Assembly: GCA_018432615.1 (NCBI GenBank)
Contig: JAHDSQ010000040.1
Location: forward strand, 1 to 64,000
Source of the DNA: Clostridia bacterium
GTDB lineage: Bacteria > Bacillota > Peptococcia > DRI-13 > SM3-B62
Direction of reading: 5' to 3'
Length of the DNA stretch: 64,000 nucleotides
Shown: positions 54,724-61,963 of the stretch, piece by piece
Numbering within the stretch: position 1 is the stretch's first letter
How the letters are laid out: each line of letters begins with the position of its first letter
Program-made: the position numbers and the translations under genes
Notes under the pieces: model-generated
Seen by the model: only the letters and a program-made list of their open reading frames with translations
Told to the model about the DNA's origin: nothing
Database searches by the model: none

Positions 54724-55641
54724 ATGAATTGTGGTAAAGAATTTGAAAATGCAGTTTCGCAGATAGAGCCGAAGGCCTGGAAGATAGGCACAGCTTTTTT
54801 AAAGGGTGTGCTATTAGAGGTCAGTTCGCATCCTAAACCGGGTCTGGTAAGTTCGATTTCCAGCGGTTCACATCGGGATATGGATATCTTAACTTTTATG
54901 GTAAGCTCTGCGGCCATCAGTCCCGCCTTTTTTCTTTGTGCGCAAGCCGGAAGAAACCATAAGGGAGCAATAGAAGATTTGCTTCCCGGAATCAGGAGAA
55001 TAGGAGTACTATACGAAAAGGAGTTGCTGAAGGCAACCGGAGGTGTTAATACTCAGAGGGGGATACTGTTTGCCGCCGGTCTTTTATGCGGGGTGGCGGG
55101 CTACCTTTCCCGGGAGAAAGAAGATCTGAAAGCCGAGGAGCTGTTCCGAAAAACGGCGGAAATGACCCGCGGAATCGTTGACAGGGAATTGGAACAGCTT
55201 ACTGAGGGTGTAAATAGGAAGCTTACAGCCGGAGAACTGTTATATAAAAAGTACGGAGCAACAGGCATCAGGGGAGAAGTTGAGGCAGGGTTACCGTCGG
55301 TAGCGAAGGTTGGTTTGCCTGCGTTTAAGGAGGCTTTGCAAAACTGTTCACAACTGAACGATTGTTTGGTGCATACGTTGCTTGCGCTGATGACATCTGT
55401 TGATGATACAACTATTCTCTGGAGGAAAGACCAAGAAACCTTGATAATGGTTAAAGAAAAGGCAAAAGAGGTTTTGGAGAAAGGCAGTGTTTTCACGAAG
55501 GAAGGACTGGAGACAATCAAAAAGCTGGATGAGGAATTTGTCAGAGAGAATATCAGCCCGGGTGGCTCAGCTGATCTGGTCGCGGTTACCGCAAGCGTTT
55601 ACCTCTTAGAAAAGGAGAGTTTTCCGGTTCCGATTTTATAG
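54724..55641 (+). CDS. madG: Triphosphoribosyl-dephospho-CoA synthase (MadG/MdcB/CitG family)
   Basis: This protein of about 305 residues makes the prosthetic group precursor from dephospho-CoA and ATP. CitG-family signatures are HPKPGLVSSISSGSHRDMDILTF, TGGVNTQRGILFAAGLLCG, GATGIRGEVEAGLPSV and PGGSADLVAVTASVYLLE. A GTG at 54715 is in frame, but AAGGGGTG fits ATG 54724. It lies beyond the terminator, in contrast to Malonomonas where madG is near the start of the cluster. It ends with a 6-base convergent overlap with the radical SAM operon. Confidence 0.9.
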   Translation: MNCGKEFENAVSQIEPKAWKIGTAFLKGVLLEVSSHPKPGLVSSISSGSHRDMDILTFMVSSAAISPAFFLCAQAGRNHKGAIEDLLPGIRRIGVLYEKELLKATGGVNTQRGILFAAGLLCGVAGYLSREKEDLKAEELFRKTAEMTRGIVDRELEQLTEGVNRKLTAGELLYKKYGATGIRGEVEAGLPSVAKVGLPAFKEALQNCSQLNDCLVHTLLALMTSVDDTTILWRKDQETLIMVKEKAKEVLEKGSVFTKEGLETIKKLDEEFVRENISPGGSADLVAVTASVYLLEKESFPVPIL

Positions 55642-56562
55642 CAGATTTTCTAAAAAACGTTTCACTGCTAGTGAGGCTTCAGCATCCTGCAGGATATAAT
55701 TGCAAGCTTCACAGGTATTCGAAAAATGATTGCAGGGTATTTGGGGGAAATATTGTTGTGCGGAGTTGAGAAGGGCTTTAGGTCCCGCGTTGGCGAGAAG
55801 ATTAAGGAACAGGTTGTGTCGCATTTCTTGGAGGATGATATTTAAAGGTGTCTGATTGACGTTGCCTAGTATTATCCTTTGGTCCCCAAAGCCGCAGCAA
55901 GGGAAGACATTGCCATTTGGGTCCACAGCCGGGAAACGGATGACTGTACGGCACTTGCCGCCGGATTGCTCAGGATGAGCGCTATTTGGGGCGGGTGGTT
56001 GTCCTTTGGCACGTCCCGCTGTTACTGGTGACTGGTTGATGATTTTAATCTTGTTTTTGTCAGCCTCGAGAAAGGATTCGACAGCCGTGTAAGAGAATAA
56101 CGCCCCGGGTGTCTCTATGGTTTTGACAGTAACATGATACCCCAAATCACATGCCGTTAGAACGGCATTTTTTATGTATTCCGGTTTGATGAATTCTATG
56201 TGATAATCATCCAGACTGGTAACAAAGTTTACGACTCCCAATTTCTTGAGGGAAATGAGTTTTTCCTTGGCCAGGGTAAGGTTTTCTGCCCAGAAGCTGT
56301 TTGTGACGACCTCACCGTAAAAACCTAAGGAGTTTGAGAATGAGATGATTTCTTTTAGAAGATCGAAAAAGAGGAAGGGTTCTCCACCCGTATAAGAGAT
56401 TAATTTCGCACTCTCCAAGAGAGCGAGTTCAGTAATACATTTACGGGCCATTTTCATGGTTATTACCTTATTTTTGTCGGGACCGGCAGAAAAACCGCAA
56501 TGACGGCAACGGGCATTGCATTTATCAGTAATGATGAGGCTTAAACCTTCTATTTCGAGCAT
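55636..56562 (-). CDS. Radical SAM protein, paralogue C of a tandem triplet
   Basis: This 308-residue protein has the radical SAM motif CNARCRHC (C15, C19, C22), GGEPF, a TSLDDYHIEF segment, GRAK near residue 185, a CCGFGDQ motif and a C-terminal CEAC. It is closely related to the two genes upstream and identical in the spacing of the first motif. The extra cysteines probably bind an auxiliary Fe-S cluster. AAGGAGG precedes the ATG; it overlaps the preceding gene by 13 bases. It is the last gene of the peptide-modification operon. Confidence 0.88.
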   Translation of the reverse strand: MLEIEGLSLIITDKCNARCRHCGFSAGPDKNKVITMKMARKCITELALLESAKLISYTGGEPFLFFDLLKEIISFSNSLGFYGEVVTNSFWAENLTLAKEKLISLKKLGVVNFVTSLDDYHIEFIKPEYIKNAVLTACDLGYHVTVKTIETPGALFSYTAVESFLEADKNKIKIINQSPVTAGRAKGQPPAPNSAHPEQSGGKCRTVIRFPAVDPNGNVFPCCGFGDQRIILGNVNQTPLNIILQEMRHNLFLNLLANAGPKALLNSAQQYFPQIPCNHFSNTCEACNYILQDAEASLAVKRFLENLL

Positions 56563-57563
56563 GTTTTAACCTCCTTGCGGTCTTTGGAACTTAGGGATTT
56601 AAGGAAGGACTGCAAAGCTTTTTTCACTTCTTGATTATGATAGAGTTCCACACAGATGTCGCAATTAGTTAAATAGCGTCCTCTTGTTGTCAGGTTAGGA
56701 TTATTATTTTGAAGATTTTTAAGTATAGCGTATGGCCCGCTTGTTTTTAGAATATTAAAGAGGAGATTGTTGTCCATAGCAACCAGGATGTCGCGAAGGG
56801 GGGTCATATTAGAATTACCGCAGTAACCGACCAGTTGTTCGGGCTCTTTTGCGGCGTCGCCGAAGCAACAGCAGGAATAAACATTACCGTCGGGTGCGAT
56901 GGCAGGAGTGTTGATAATATAGGGGCAATTGCCGTTAAAGTGCGTTTCATCTGTAGTATCAATGTATTCATCCGGACTAAGGAACCTTTTAGCCCGGCCG
57001 ATTCGTAGGGGACCAAATTCCTTGAATTCGATCCGCCCGCTTTCAATAAAATCATCGTTGATGCTAAGGAGATTTTTGGCATCACGTTTTGATATTTGAA
57101 CGTTTCTGGTGACGACGGTGTTTACGGTGATCTGAAGGTTATATTTTAAGGCCGCGTCGACAACATTTTTGATTGACTCGAGACTTACAAATTCGAGATG
57201 GAAGCTATCGAGACTGACCACGATGCTTCTTAAGCCGCACTCTATCAACTCTTCTATTCTTTGTGCGGCTGTTTGCGGGCTTTTGCACCAGCCACAGTTG
57301 GTTACAACACCGGCAGACAGACCGTATTTACGGTAAGCGTAATTCATGAGATCCTTCAGCAGGGGATAGACCATGAAGGGTTCTCCGCCGGTATAACCGA
57401 CGCTTGCCAAGTCTAAGACAGATACTGCCGTATCGAGATAGTTTACTGCTTTTTCGTAAGACATCACTTCCTTTCTAAAAGGACCGGCGTTACAGATGCA
57501 ATGTTTGCATGAAAAGTCACAAGCGTAGGTGAGAACAAGGTTTAAATCAGATTTTGTTTTCAA
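56550..57563 (-). CDS. Radical SAM protein, paralogue B of a tandem triplet
   Basis: This 337-residue protein has CDFSCKHC (C15, C19, C22), GGEPF, VSLDSFHLEF, GPLRIGRAK, a CSCCCFGDA cluster of cysteines and a C-terminal CDIC. It differs from its paralogues by extra cysteines next to the shared motifs (CIC after the first motif, triple Cys before FGD, a Cys near the C-terminus). It starts at TTG, with AAGGGGG eight bases upstream, one base after the preceding stop. Confidence 0.88.
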   Translation of the reverse strand: MKTKSDLNLVLTYACDFSCKHCICNAGPFRKEVMSYEKAVNYLDTAVSVLDLASVGYTGGEPFMVYPLLKDLMNYAYRKYGLSAGVVTNCGWCKSPQTAAQRIEELIECGLRSIVVSLDSFHLEFVSLESIKNVVDAALKYNLQITVNTVVTRNVQISKRDAKNLLSINDDFIESGRIEFKEFGPLRIGRAKRFLSPDEYIDTTDETHFNGNCPYIINTPAIAPDGNVYSCCCFGDAAKEPEQLVGYCGNSNMTPLRDILVAMDNNLLFNILKTSGPYAILKNLQNNNPNLTTRGRYLTNCDICVELYHNQEVKKALQSFLKSLSSKDRKEVKTCSK

Positions 57564-58577
57564 TTATTTTACCCCCTTACTTTGCAGTGCTATTCTGTTT
57601 AAAACTTCGCCGACGGCATTATAAAGTTCTTTGTTGGTTGCAATTTCCCCGCAAACCTCACAATTGCTAACATAGCGCTCTTTGATGACCAAATCCGGGT
57701 GTAAATCTTTGGCCAGTTTAACCAGCAGATAAGGGCCGTACAAACAGATAATGTTTAGCATGAGATTGTGTGAAACCCCTGTGAAAAGTTCCGGGAAGCT
57801 TGATTTTTCCATATTTCCGCCATAGGTAAGGGATGATGGGCCCAGACTGGTCGCATCGCCGAAGCCGCAGCAAGCATAGAAGGCGCCTTCCGGTGTAATA
57901 ATGCTGTTTCTGATCACATAAGGACAGGGGTTGTAGAGTAATTCTTTTCCTCCGTAGGTGATAAGATTTCTTGGTGAAAACTCTTCTTTATTTAAACTTT
58001 CCTTAGCTCGGCCTACGATTAGGGGGCTTGATTCTCTGACCCACAATTTTTGTGCACATGCCAAATCCTTCAAATCCAGACCTAAGATACTTGACGCATT
58101 GCTTTTGCGAATTCGGCTCTTTTTTGTCGCCAGGATATTCAGACCTGTCTTAATGCCTAATTGAGAGGCTGCTTTGATGACATATGAGATGTTTTGAGCC
58201 GAGACGTATTCGGAATGGAAATCATCGAAGCTTGTTATTATTTCTCTTAAGCCGAGGTTTTTCAGTTCCTGCAGTGTTTCATAGGCGGTATTATAATCGA
58301 CTGCCCAGAAACAGTTGCTGACGATACCTCCAACCAGTTTTTTTTGCCGAGCATAAGACATCAGTTCTTTAACCTCGTTATAATAAAGGAAGGGTTCGCC
58401 TCCGGAAAAAGCGAGCATTTTCAAGTCTTGGTTTTCCGTTACCGTGTCAATATGTCTTTTGGCCTCCTGAAAACTCATTTTTTCTTTTCTTGCGGGATTG
58501 CACTGAAAGCCGCAGTGAGCACAACTGAAATTACACTTCCAGGAAAGAAATAAAGTGATGGAATCGAGTTTGATCAT
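57564..58577 (-). CDS. Radical SAM protein, paralogue A of a tandem triplet
   Basis: This 337-residue protein has CNFSCAHC (C15, C19, C22), GGEPF, TSFDDFHSEY, SPLIVGRAK, CPYVIR (C218), CCGFGDA (C236, C237) and a C-terminal CEVC (C306, C309). These five cysteines are the candidate ligands of an auxiliary cluster, arranged unlike the classic seven-Cys SPASM pattern. ATG start overlaps the upstream TGA (ATGA), so translation is coupled. Confidence 0.88.
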   Translation of the reverse strand: MIKLDSITLFLSWKCNFSCAHCGFQCNPARKEKMSFQEAKRHIDTVTENQDLKMLAFSGGEPFLYYNEVKELMSYARQKKLVGGIVSNCFWAVDYNTAYETLQELKNLGLREIITSFDDFHSEYVSAQNISYVIKAASQLGIKTGLNILATKKSRIRKSNASSILGLDLKDLACAQKLWVRESSPLIVGRAKESLNKEEFSPRNLITYGGKELLYNPCPYVIRNSIITPEGAFYACCGFGDATSLGPSSLTYGGNMEKSSFPELFTGVSHNLMLNIICLYGPYLLVKLAKDLHPDLVIKERYVSNCEVCGEIATNKELYNAVGEVLNRIALQSKGVK

Positions 58578-59857
58578 TGTACACCTCTTTTTCTTAAGGC
58601 TTTTAAACTGTAACCGACCGCTTTTCGATAGGCATCATTAATGTCTGCGGCGGTAAGATGCTTGGTTGTTATCAGAGGTTTACCATTGATGTCTAGATTC
58701 GTAATATCGCAAGATGCCATTTTTATTCCGTATTTGTCCGCTTCCTTGAAAATTGGAGTTCCGGGCAAAGGGGTCAGGATGTGTATCCCATTTTCAACCC
58801 CTTGCAGTTTTTGAATAAGGTCGAATGTTTGGTCTAAATCCTCTTTTTCTTCAAAAGGGAGTCCAATAATATAAGAAAAATAGGGTGTTATGCCGTGCTT
58901 GAGGCACAGCCTGTACAGCGTATAGACGTCAGCGGGGGAATAGCGTCGTTTGAGCATTTTCAGTACACGGTTGCTTCCGGATTCAACACCGAAAAAAATT
59001 CCTTTACAGCCGGAGTCAGCCAAGTCTTTGATCAGACCTTCCGACATAGTTTCGATTCTTCCCGTACAACCCCAGGTACAGTCGAGATTCAGGGCGAGAA
59101 TCCTTGCCGCTATTTCACGTGCTCTGTCCGGAATCAGGGTTAGGCAGTCGTCGGCAAAGGAAAAGTACTGCAATTCTTCCTGTTCATTCAGTAATTTGAT
59201 TTCGTTGATAATATTGTCAATACTCCTGATACGAAAGGTTTTTTGCCAAAAGGCGGAGGAGGAACAGTAAATACAGCCGTAAGCACAACCTCTGGAGCTC
59301 AGTATTGCTCGAGGGTATTTATTTTTCAGGGGTAAGAGTTCACGGGCCGGATAGGGAAGAGAATCTAAGTCTTCGACAAGGGGTGCGGCAGGATTATGGA
59401 TGATGGTACCGTCTTTGTAAAAAGAGATACCTGAAATGTTGGTTGTTTCCCTATCGGTGCTTATGGCGTTGATGAGACGTGGGAAGGAAATGTCGCTTTC
59501 ACCTCGTACTACATAGTCTATAAAAGGGATACCCGCCAATTCGTCGGCAAGGAATGTGGCGGTGTTCCCCCCAATTATGCTGGTAATAGAGGGCTTAATT
59601 TGTTTGAGGGTTTTAATGATTTCCAGGGAGGTTTGGTAGGCGCCGGTGAAAATTAAGCTGACGCCAAGGACTTCGACGTCAAGCTCCTTGATAATTTTTA
59701 TGGTTTCTTCTGTGGAGAGTAGGTTATTAAAGCTGTCAATCAAATATACCTCGTGGTTATTCTGCAAAGAAGCCGCAAGATAAAGAATCCCTAAAGGTTC
59801 ATCAATGCTGTTAACGTAACGTTCCGCCAGGGGTGGATTGATTAAAGCGATGCGCAA
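58574..59857 (-). CDS. B12-binding domain radical SAM protein
   Basis: This 427-residue protein has an N-terminal cobalamin-binding Rossmann domain (about residues 1-140: SLIFTGAYQTSLEIIK and SIIGGNTATFL, no DxHxxG) and a radical SAM core with CAYGCIYC (C191, C195, C198) and FSFADDCLT. Members of this architecture methylate unactivated carbons or catalyse ring rearrangements in natural products. It starts at TTG inside the end of the preceding gene (16-base overlap). Its place between the SPASM enzyme and three paralogues suggests an additional modification of the same peptide. Confidence 0.9.
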   Translation of the reverse strand: MRIALINPPLAERYVNSIDEPLGILYLAASLQNNHEVYLIDSFNNLLSTEETIKIIKELDVEVLGVSLIFTGAYQTSLEIIKTLKQIKPSITSIIGGNTATFLADELAGIPFIDYVVRGESDISFPRLINAISTDRETTNISGISFYKDGTIIHNPAAPLVEDLDSLPYPARELLPLKNKYPRAILSSRGCAYGCIYCSSSAFWQKTFRIRSIDNIINEIKLLNEQEELQYFSFADDCLTLIPDRAREIAARILALNLDCTWGCTGRIETMSEGLIKDLADSGCKGIFFGVESGSNRVLKMLKRRYSPADVYTLYRLCLKHGITPYFSYIIGLPFEEKEDLDQTFDLIQKLQGVENGIHILTPLPGTPIFKEADKYGIKMASCDITNLDINGKPLITTKHLTAADINDAYRKAVGYSLKALRKRGVQ

Positions 59858-61191
59858 TTTTCTTCCCTACTTTCCAGATAAGCTGTCAAGGCGTATTCGA
59901 AACAATCCTTGACGGCTTGACAATAGTGATTCCGAAAGTTTCTTTCTTTTTCCATCAGCATGCAGCCGCCTCCACAGACGGGAAGAAGAGTACATTCCTT
60001 GCATTTTTCAATATCCAAAGGAGAGTGGTCATACAGTCTTTGGAAGGAGGTATAATCAAAAGAGAATTCAGGATAGAATTCGCCAATAATACCTCGCTCA
60101 CTGTGAGCTTCTTCTGCGCAGAGGCGTATTTTGCCGTCGGGAGCGAAGACAAACTGATTTAGGTTTACATCACAGATATTGGCCTTGGGGTATGGGAAGC
60201 GTCCGGTGTTTTCTAAAACCCTAACAGGTTGATAACCGTCCCAGCCCTTCATGTCGAAGAGTTCGATTTGGGGATAGAGTCTTTTTAACTCCAACACTTT
60301 TGTAAGTAGTTTGGGTCGCTGGGTAATGAGGTCGGTTGACGCAAAGGAAGAATCCCTTAGGGGAGCAAGATAGGCGTAAAACTTCCTATTTGTATACCAT
60401 CTGCGGTCAATTATTTCATCAGCCAGATCCCGGAGGGTGTTTACATTGGAAAGGTCAACATTGACCCTGAGTTTCAAGAAGGCAGCTTGATAACTGAGAA
60501 TGTTTGCGATTGAATTCATAATACTTTTGTAATTGCTGCCTATTCGTCGCCTGTTATGTGCTTCTTCCGTTCCGTCCACTGTTACTTGTATTTCATCAAC
60601 CTGATATTCGAGAAGCATTTCTTGAAATATCTCCAGATTAACGCCATTTGTTGTTACTTGCGAGCCATAAGAGTATTCACGGCATTTTTTAAGAACATGC
60701 TCGACCAGTTCTTTGTTTTTTGTCAGCAAAGGTTCACCGCCAAATATTTGAATAACAGGAGGGTCAGTGCTTTTCTCTTTTAAAAGATTATGTAATTTAC
60801 CAATAGACTTAAAGGCCGCATCGACCATTTCAACGGAGAGGGTGGATGATTTCAGAGAGCGGGTATTGTGCTGCTGCCAGCAGTAAGAACACTTCAAATT
60901 ACAGTCGAAGGTAGTAATGAGGACGCTCTTTAAGGGGGAATTTTTTCTCTGGCGGGCAAGGAGTTCGCGATAGAGGCTTTCGAGAATCAGAGGTTCATCG
61001 ATCTCTTTTTCCAGTAGGTAACGTCTTGCAAAGAGAAAATCCGTTATTTTATTCTTTTGAAGTTGGGTTGCCTTAGTGAGGTAATATTCGAAGTGTGAAG
61101 GAATCACATCAATAGCGCCTGAAAAGGTATTTACCAATAGAGTTTTATTCTTTTGCCAAGGTATGGCATGGTTAAACATGCTGTTTTTCAT
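59842..61191 (-). CDS. Radical SAM/SPASM peptide-maturase-like protein
   Basis: This 449-residue protein has the radical SAM motif CNLKCSYC (C97, C101, C104), GGEPL, and a classic C-terminal SPASM domain with CDVN, LCAEE, CKECTLLPVCGGGC and a final Cys in HYCQAVKDC. The first 90 residues may form the peptide-recognition region. SPASM enzymes of this type make thioether, C-C or C-O crosslinks in RiPP precursors. The frame reaches 61236 at GTG, but AAAGGT fits ATG 61191. It directly follows the precursor gene. Confidence 0.92.
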   Translation of the reverse strand: MKNSMFNHAIPWQKNKTLLVNTFSGAIDVIPSHFEYYLTKATQLQKNKITDFLFARRYLLEKEIDEPLILESLYRELLARQRKNSPLKSVLITTFDCNLKCSYCWQQHNTRSLKSSTLSVEMVDAAFKSIGKLHNLLKEKSTDPPVIQIFGGEPLLTKNKELVEHVLKKCREYSYGSQVTTNGVNLEIFQEMLLEYQVDEIQVTVDGTEEAHNRRRIGSNYKSIMNSIANILSYQAAFLKLRVNVDLSNVNTLRDLADEIIDRRWYTNRKFYAYLAPLRDSSFASTDLITQRPKLLTKVLELKRLYPQIELFDMKGWDGYQPVRVLENTGRFPYPKANICDVNLNQFVFAPDGKIRLCAEEAHSERGIIGEFYPEFSFDYTSFQRLYDHSPLDIEKCKECTLLPVCGGGCMLMEKERNFRNHYCQAVKDCFEYALTAYLESREENCASL

Positions 61192-61229
61192 AAAAATTTT
61201 ACCTTTCTTAGAAAATGGTAGAGGTTGCC

Positions 61230-61243
61230 CTTTCACCCGGAAG
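61230..61243. repeat. Left arm of a 14-bp inverted repeat flanking the precursor gene
   Basis: CTTTCACCCGGAAG at 61230-61243 is the exact reverse complement of 61658-61671. The arms extend imperfectly on both sides (GGTT...CACCCGGAAG...CG). The left arm lies between the precursor stop and the SPASM gene start. Confidence 0.8.
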
Positions 61244-61266
61244 GCGTAACCCTCTTTTTATTGGTA

Positions 61267-61596
61267 CTACTTTATTTTAAATTTCTCAGGAAGCATCACG
61301 TTAACTTTCAAATTTTCGGCTGATAATTTTTCCCGAATACCGGTCCTTGCAGTTGATTGGATACCGGGGTCATAGCTGACGGATGAACCGACGCTGCTAA
61401 ATGGTCCTGCTACTGACGAGCCGATTGAGGTATCTACGCAGCAATAGTCTCCGGCTAAAGAAACTTGACCGCCGGGATTAAGTTCAATGGTTTTCATGAG
61501 TTCTTTGACGATAGCATCGATTTGCTGCTTTGATAAAACTATGTTTAAATCAGTAACCAATTGGGAATCAAACTTGGAAACTTTTTTTTCCGGCAT
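61267..61596 (-). CDS. Candidate radical-SAM-modified precursor peptide, 109 residues
   Basis: The start is ATG 61596, with AAAGGAGG six bases upstream; an in-frame extension to 61773 has no ribosome-binding site. The peptide has a helical N-terminal half (residues 1-45, QLVTDLNIVLSKQQIDAIV) that could act as leader. The middle contains GDYCCVDTS (C52, C53, the only cysteines) and a Ser/Gly/Val-rich stretch (residues 56-74). The tail is charged (REKLSAENLKVNVMLPEKF). It precedes five radical SAM genes on the same strand. A precursor role is inferred from size, composition and position; no homologue is known to me. Confidence 0.72.
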   Translation of the reverse strand: MPEKKVSKFDSQLVTDLNIVLSKQQIDAIVKELMKTIELNPGGQVSLAGDYCCVDTSIGSSVAGPFSSVGSSVSYDPGIQSTARTGIREKLSAENLKVNVMLPEKFKIK

Positions 61597-61657
61597 ATAT
61601 ATCCTCCTTTCCAAACTTGGATTTACAAGCTTTGGATTATTTGTGTACCTCATTGCG

Positions 61658-61671
61658 CTTCCGGGTGAAAG
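61658..61671. repeat. Right arm of a 14-bp inverted repeat flanking the precursor gene
   Basis: CTTCCGGGTGAAAG at 61658-61671 matches the reverse complement of 61230-61243 without mismatch. It lies 62 bases upstream of the precursor start codon, within its presumed leader. Confidence 0.8.
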
Positions 61672-61880
61672 ACAAACCAATGATAACAATGATATGAAAA
61701 TGGATGGAAAAATATAACACAAATAAAACATAAACAGCAGGAGGGCTAGAACCATTAGCAGAAAAATATGCAAAAAGTTAAAAAATATAGAAGGATAATT
61801 GAAAATAATGCAGAATTAGGAAAGTACATTTGTCATATATCGCTGTATGTGGATACAAAAAGCAATATATGCAATAAAAA

Positions 61881-61906
61881 GGGAGGTGAAATAACTATAT
61901 ATGTAA
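61881..61906 (+). promoter_or_regulatory. Shine-Dalgarno with start-stop (ATG-TAA) upstream of the E1 alpha gene
   Basis: GGGAGGTGA at 61881-61889 is followed after 11 bases by ATG-TAA at 61901-61906, 58 bases before the E1 alpha start codon. Either a ribosome stand-by/start-stop element or the trace of a lost short gene. Confidence 0.35.
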
Positions 61907-61963
61907 CGGTTCCGGGCTATGTTTTACCTAAGTGGACAATCAAGGGTGGGAGGTTGATCTAAA

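Larger units (their letters stand above)
61597..61963. other. 367-bp divergent intergenic region between the precursor gene and the E1 alpha gene
   Basis: The region is A/T-rich and no convincing gene was found. It holds the right arm of the precursor-flanking inverted repeat and, near its right end, a strong Shine-Dalgarno (61881-61889) followed by ATG-TAA. No clear sigma-A promoter could be placed for either direction; a weak TTGTCA (61831) with TACAAA 18 bases later is the best for the E1 side. Confidence 0.5.

Noticed and set aside
61597-61773. N-terminal extension of the precursor frame with a hydrophobic stretch that could be read as a signal peptide
   Set aside because: It starts at TTG without a ribosome-binding site, is A/T-rich, and AAAGGAGG sits at ideal spacing from ATG 61596.
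61768-61962. 64-residue open frame before the E1 alpha gene
   Set aside because: No ribosome-binding site at its ATG and low-complexity composition; only its last 20 codons were kept as a possible relic.
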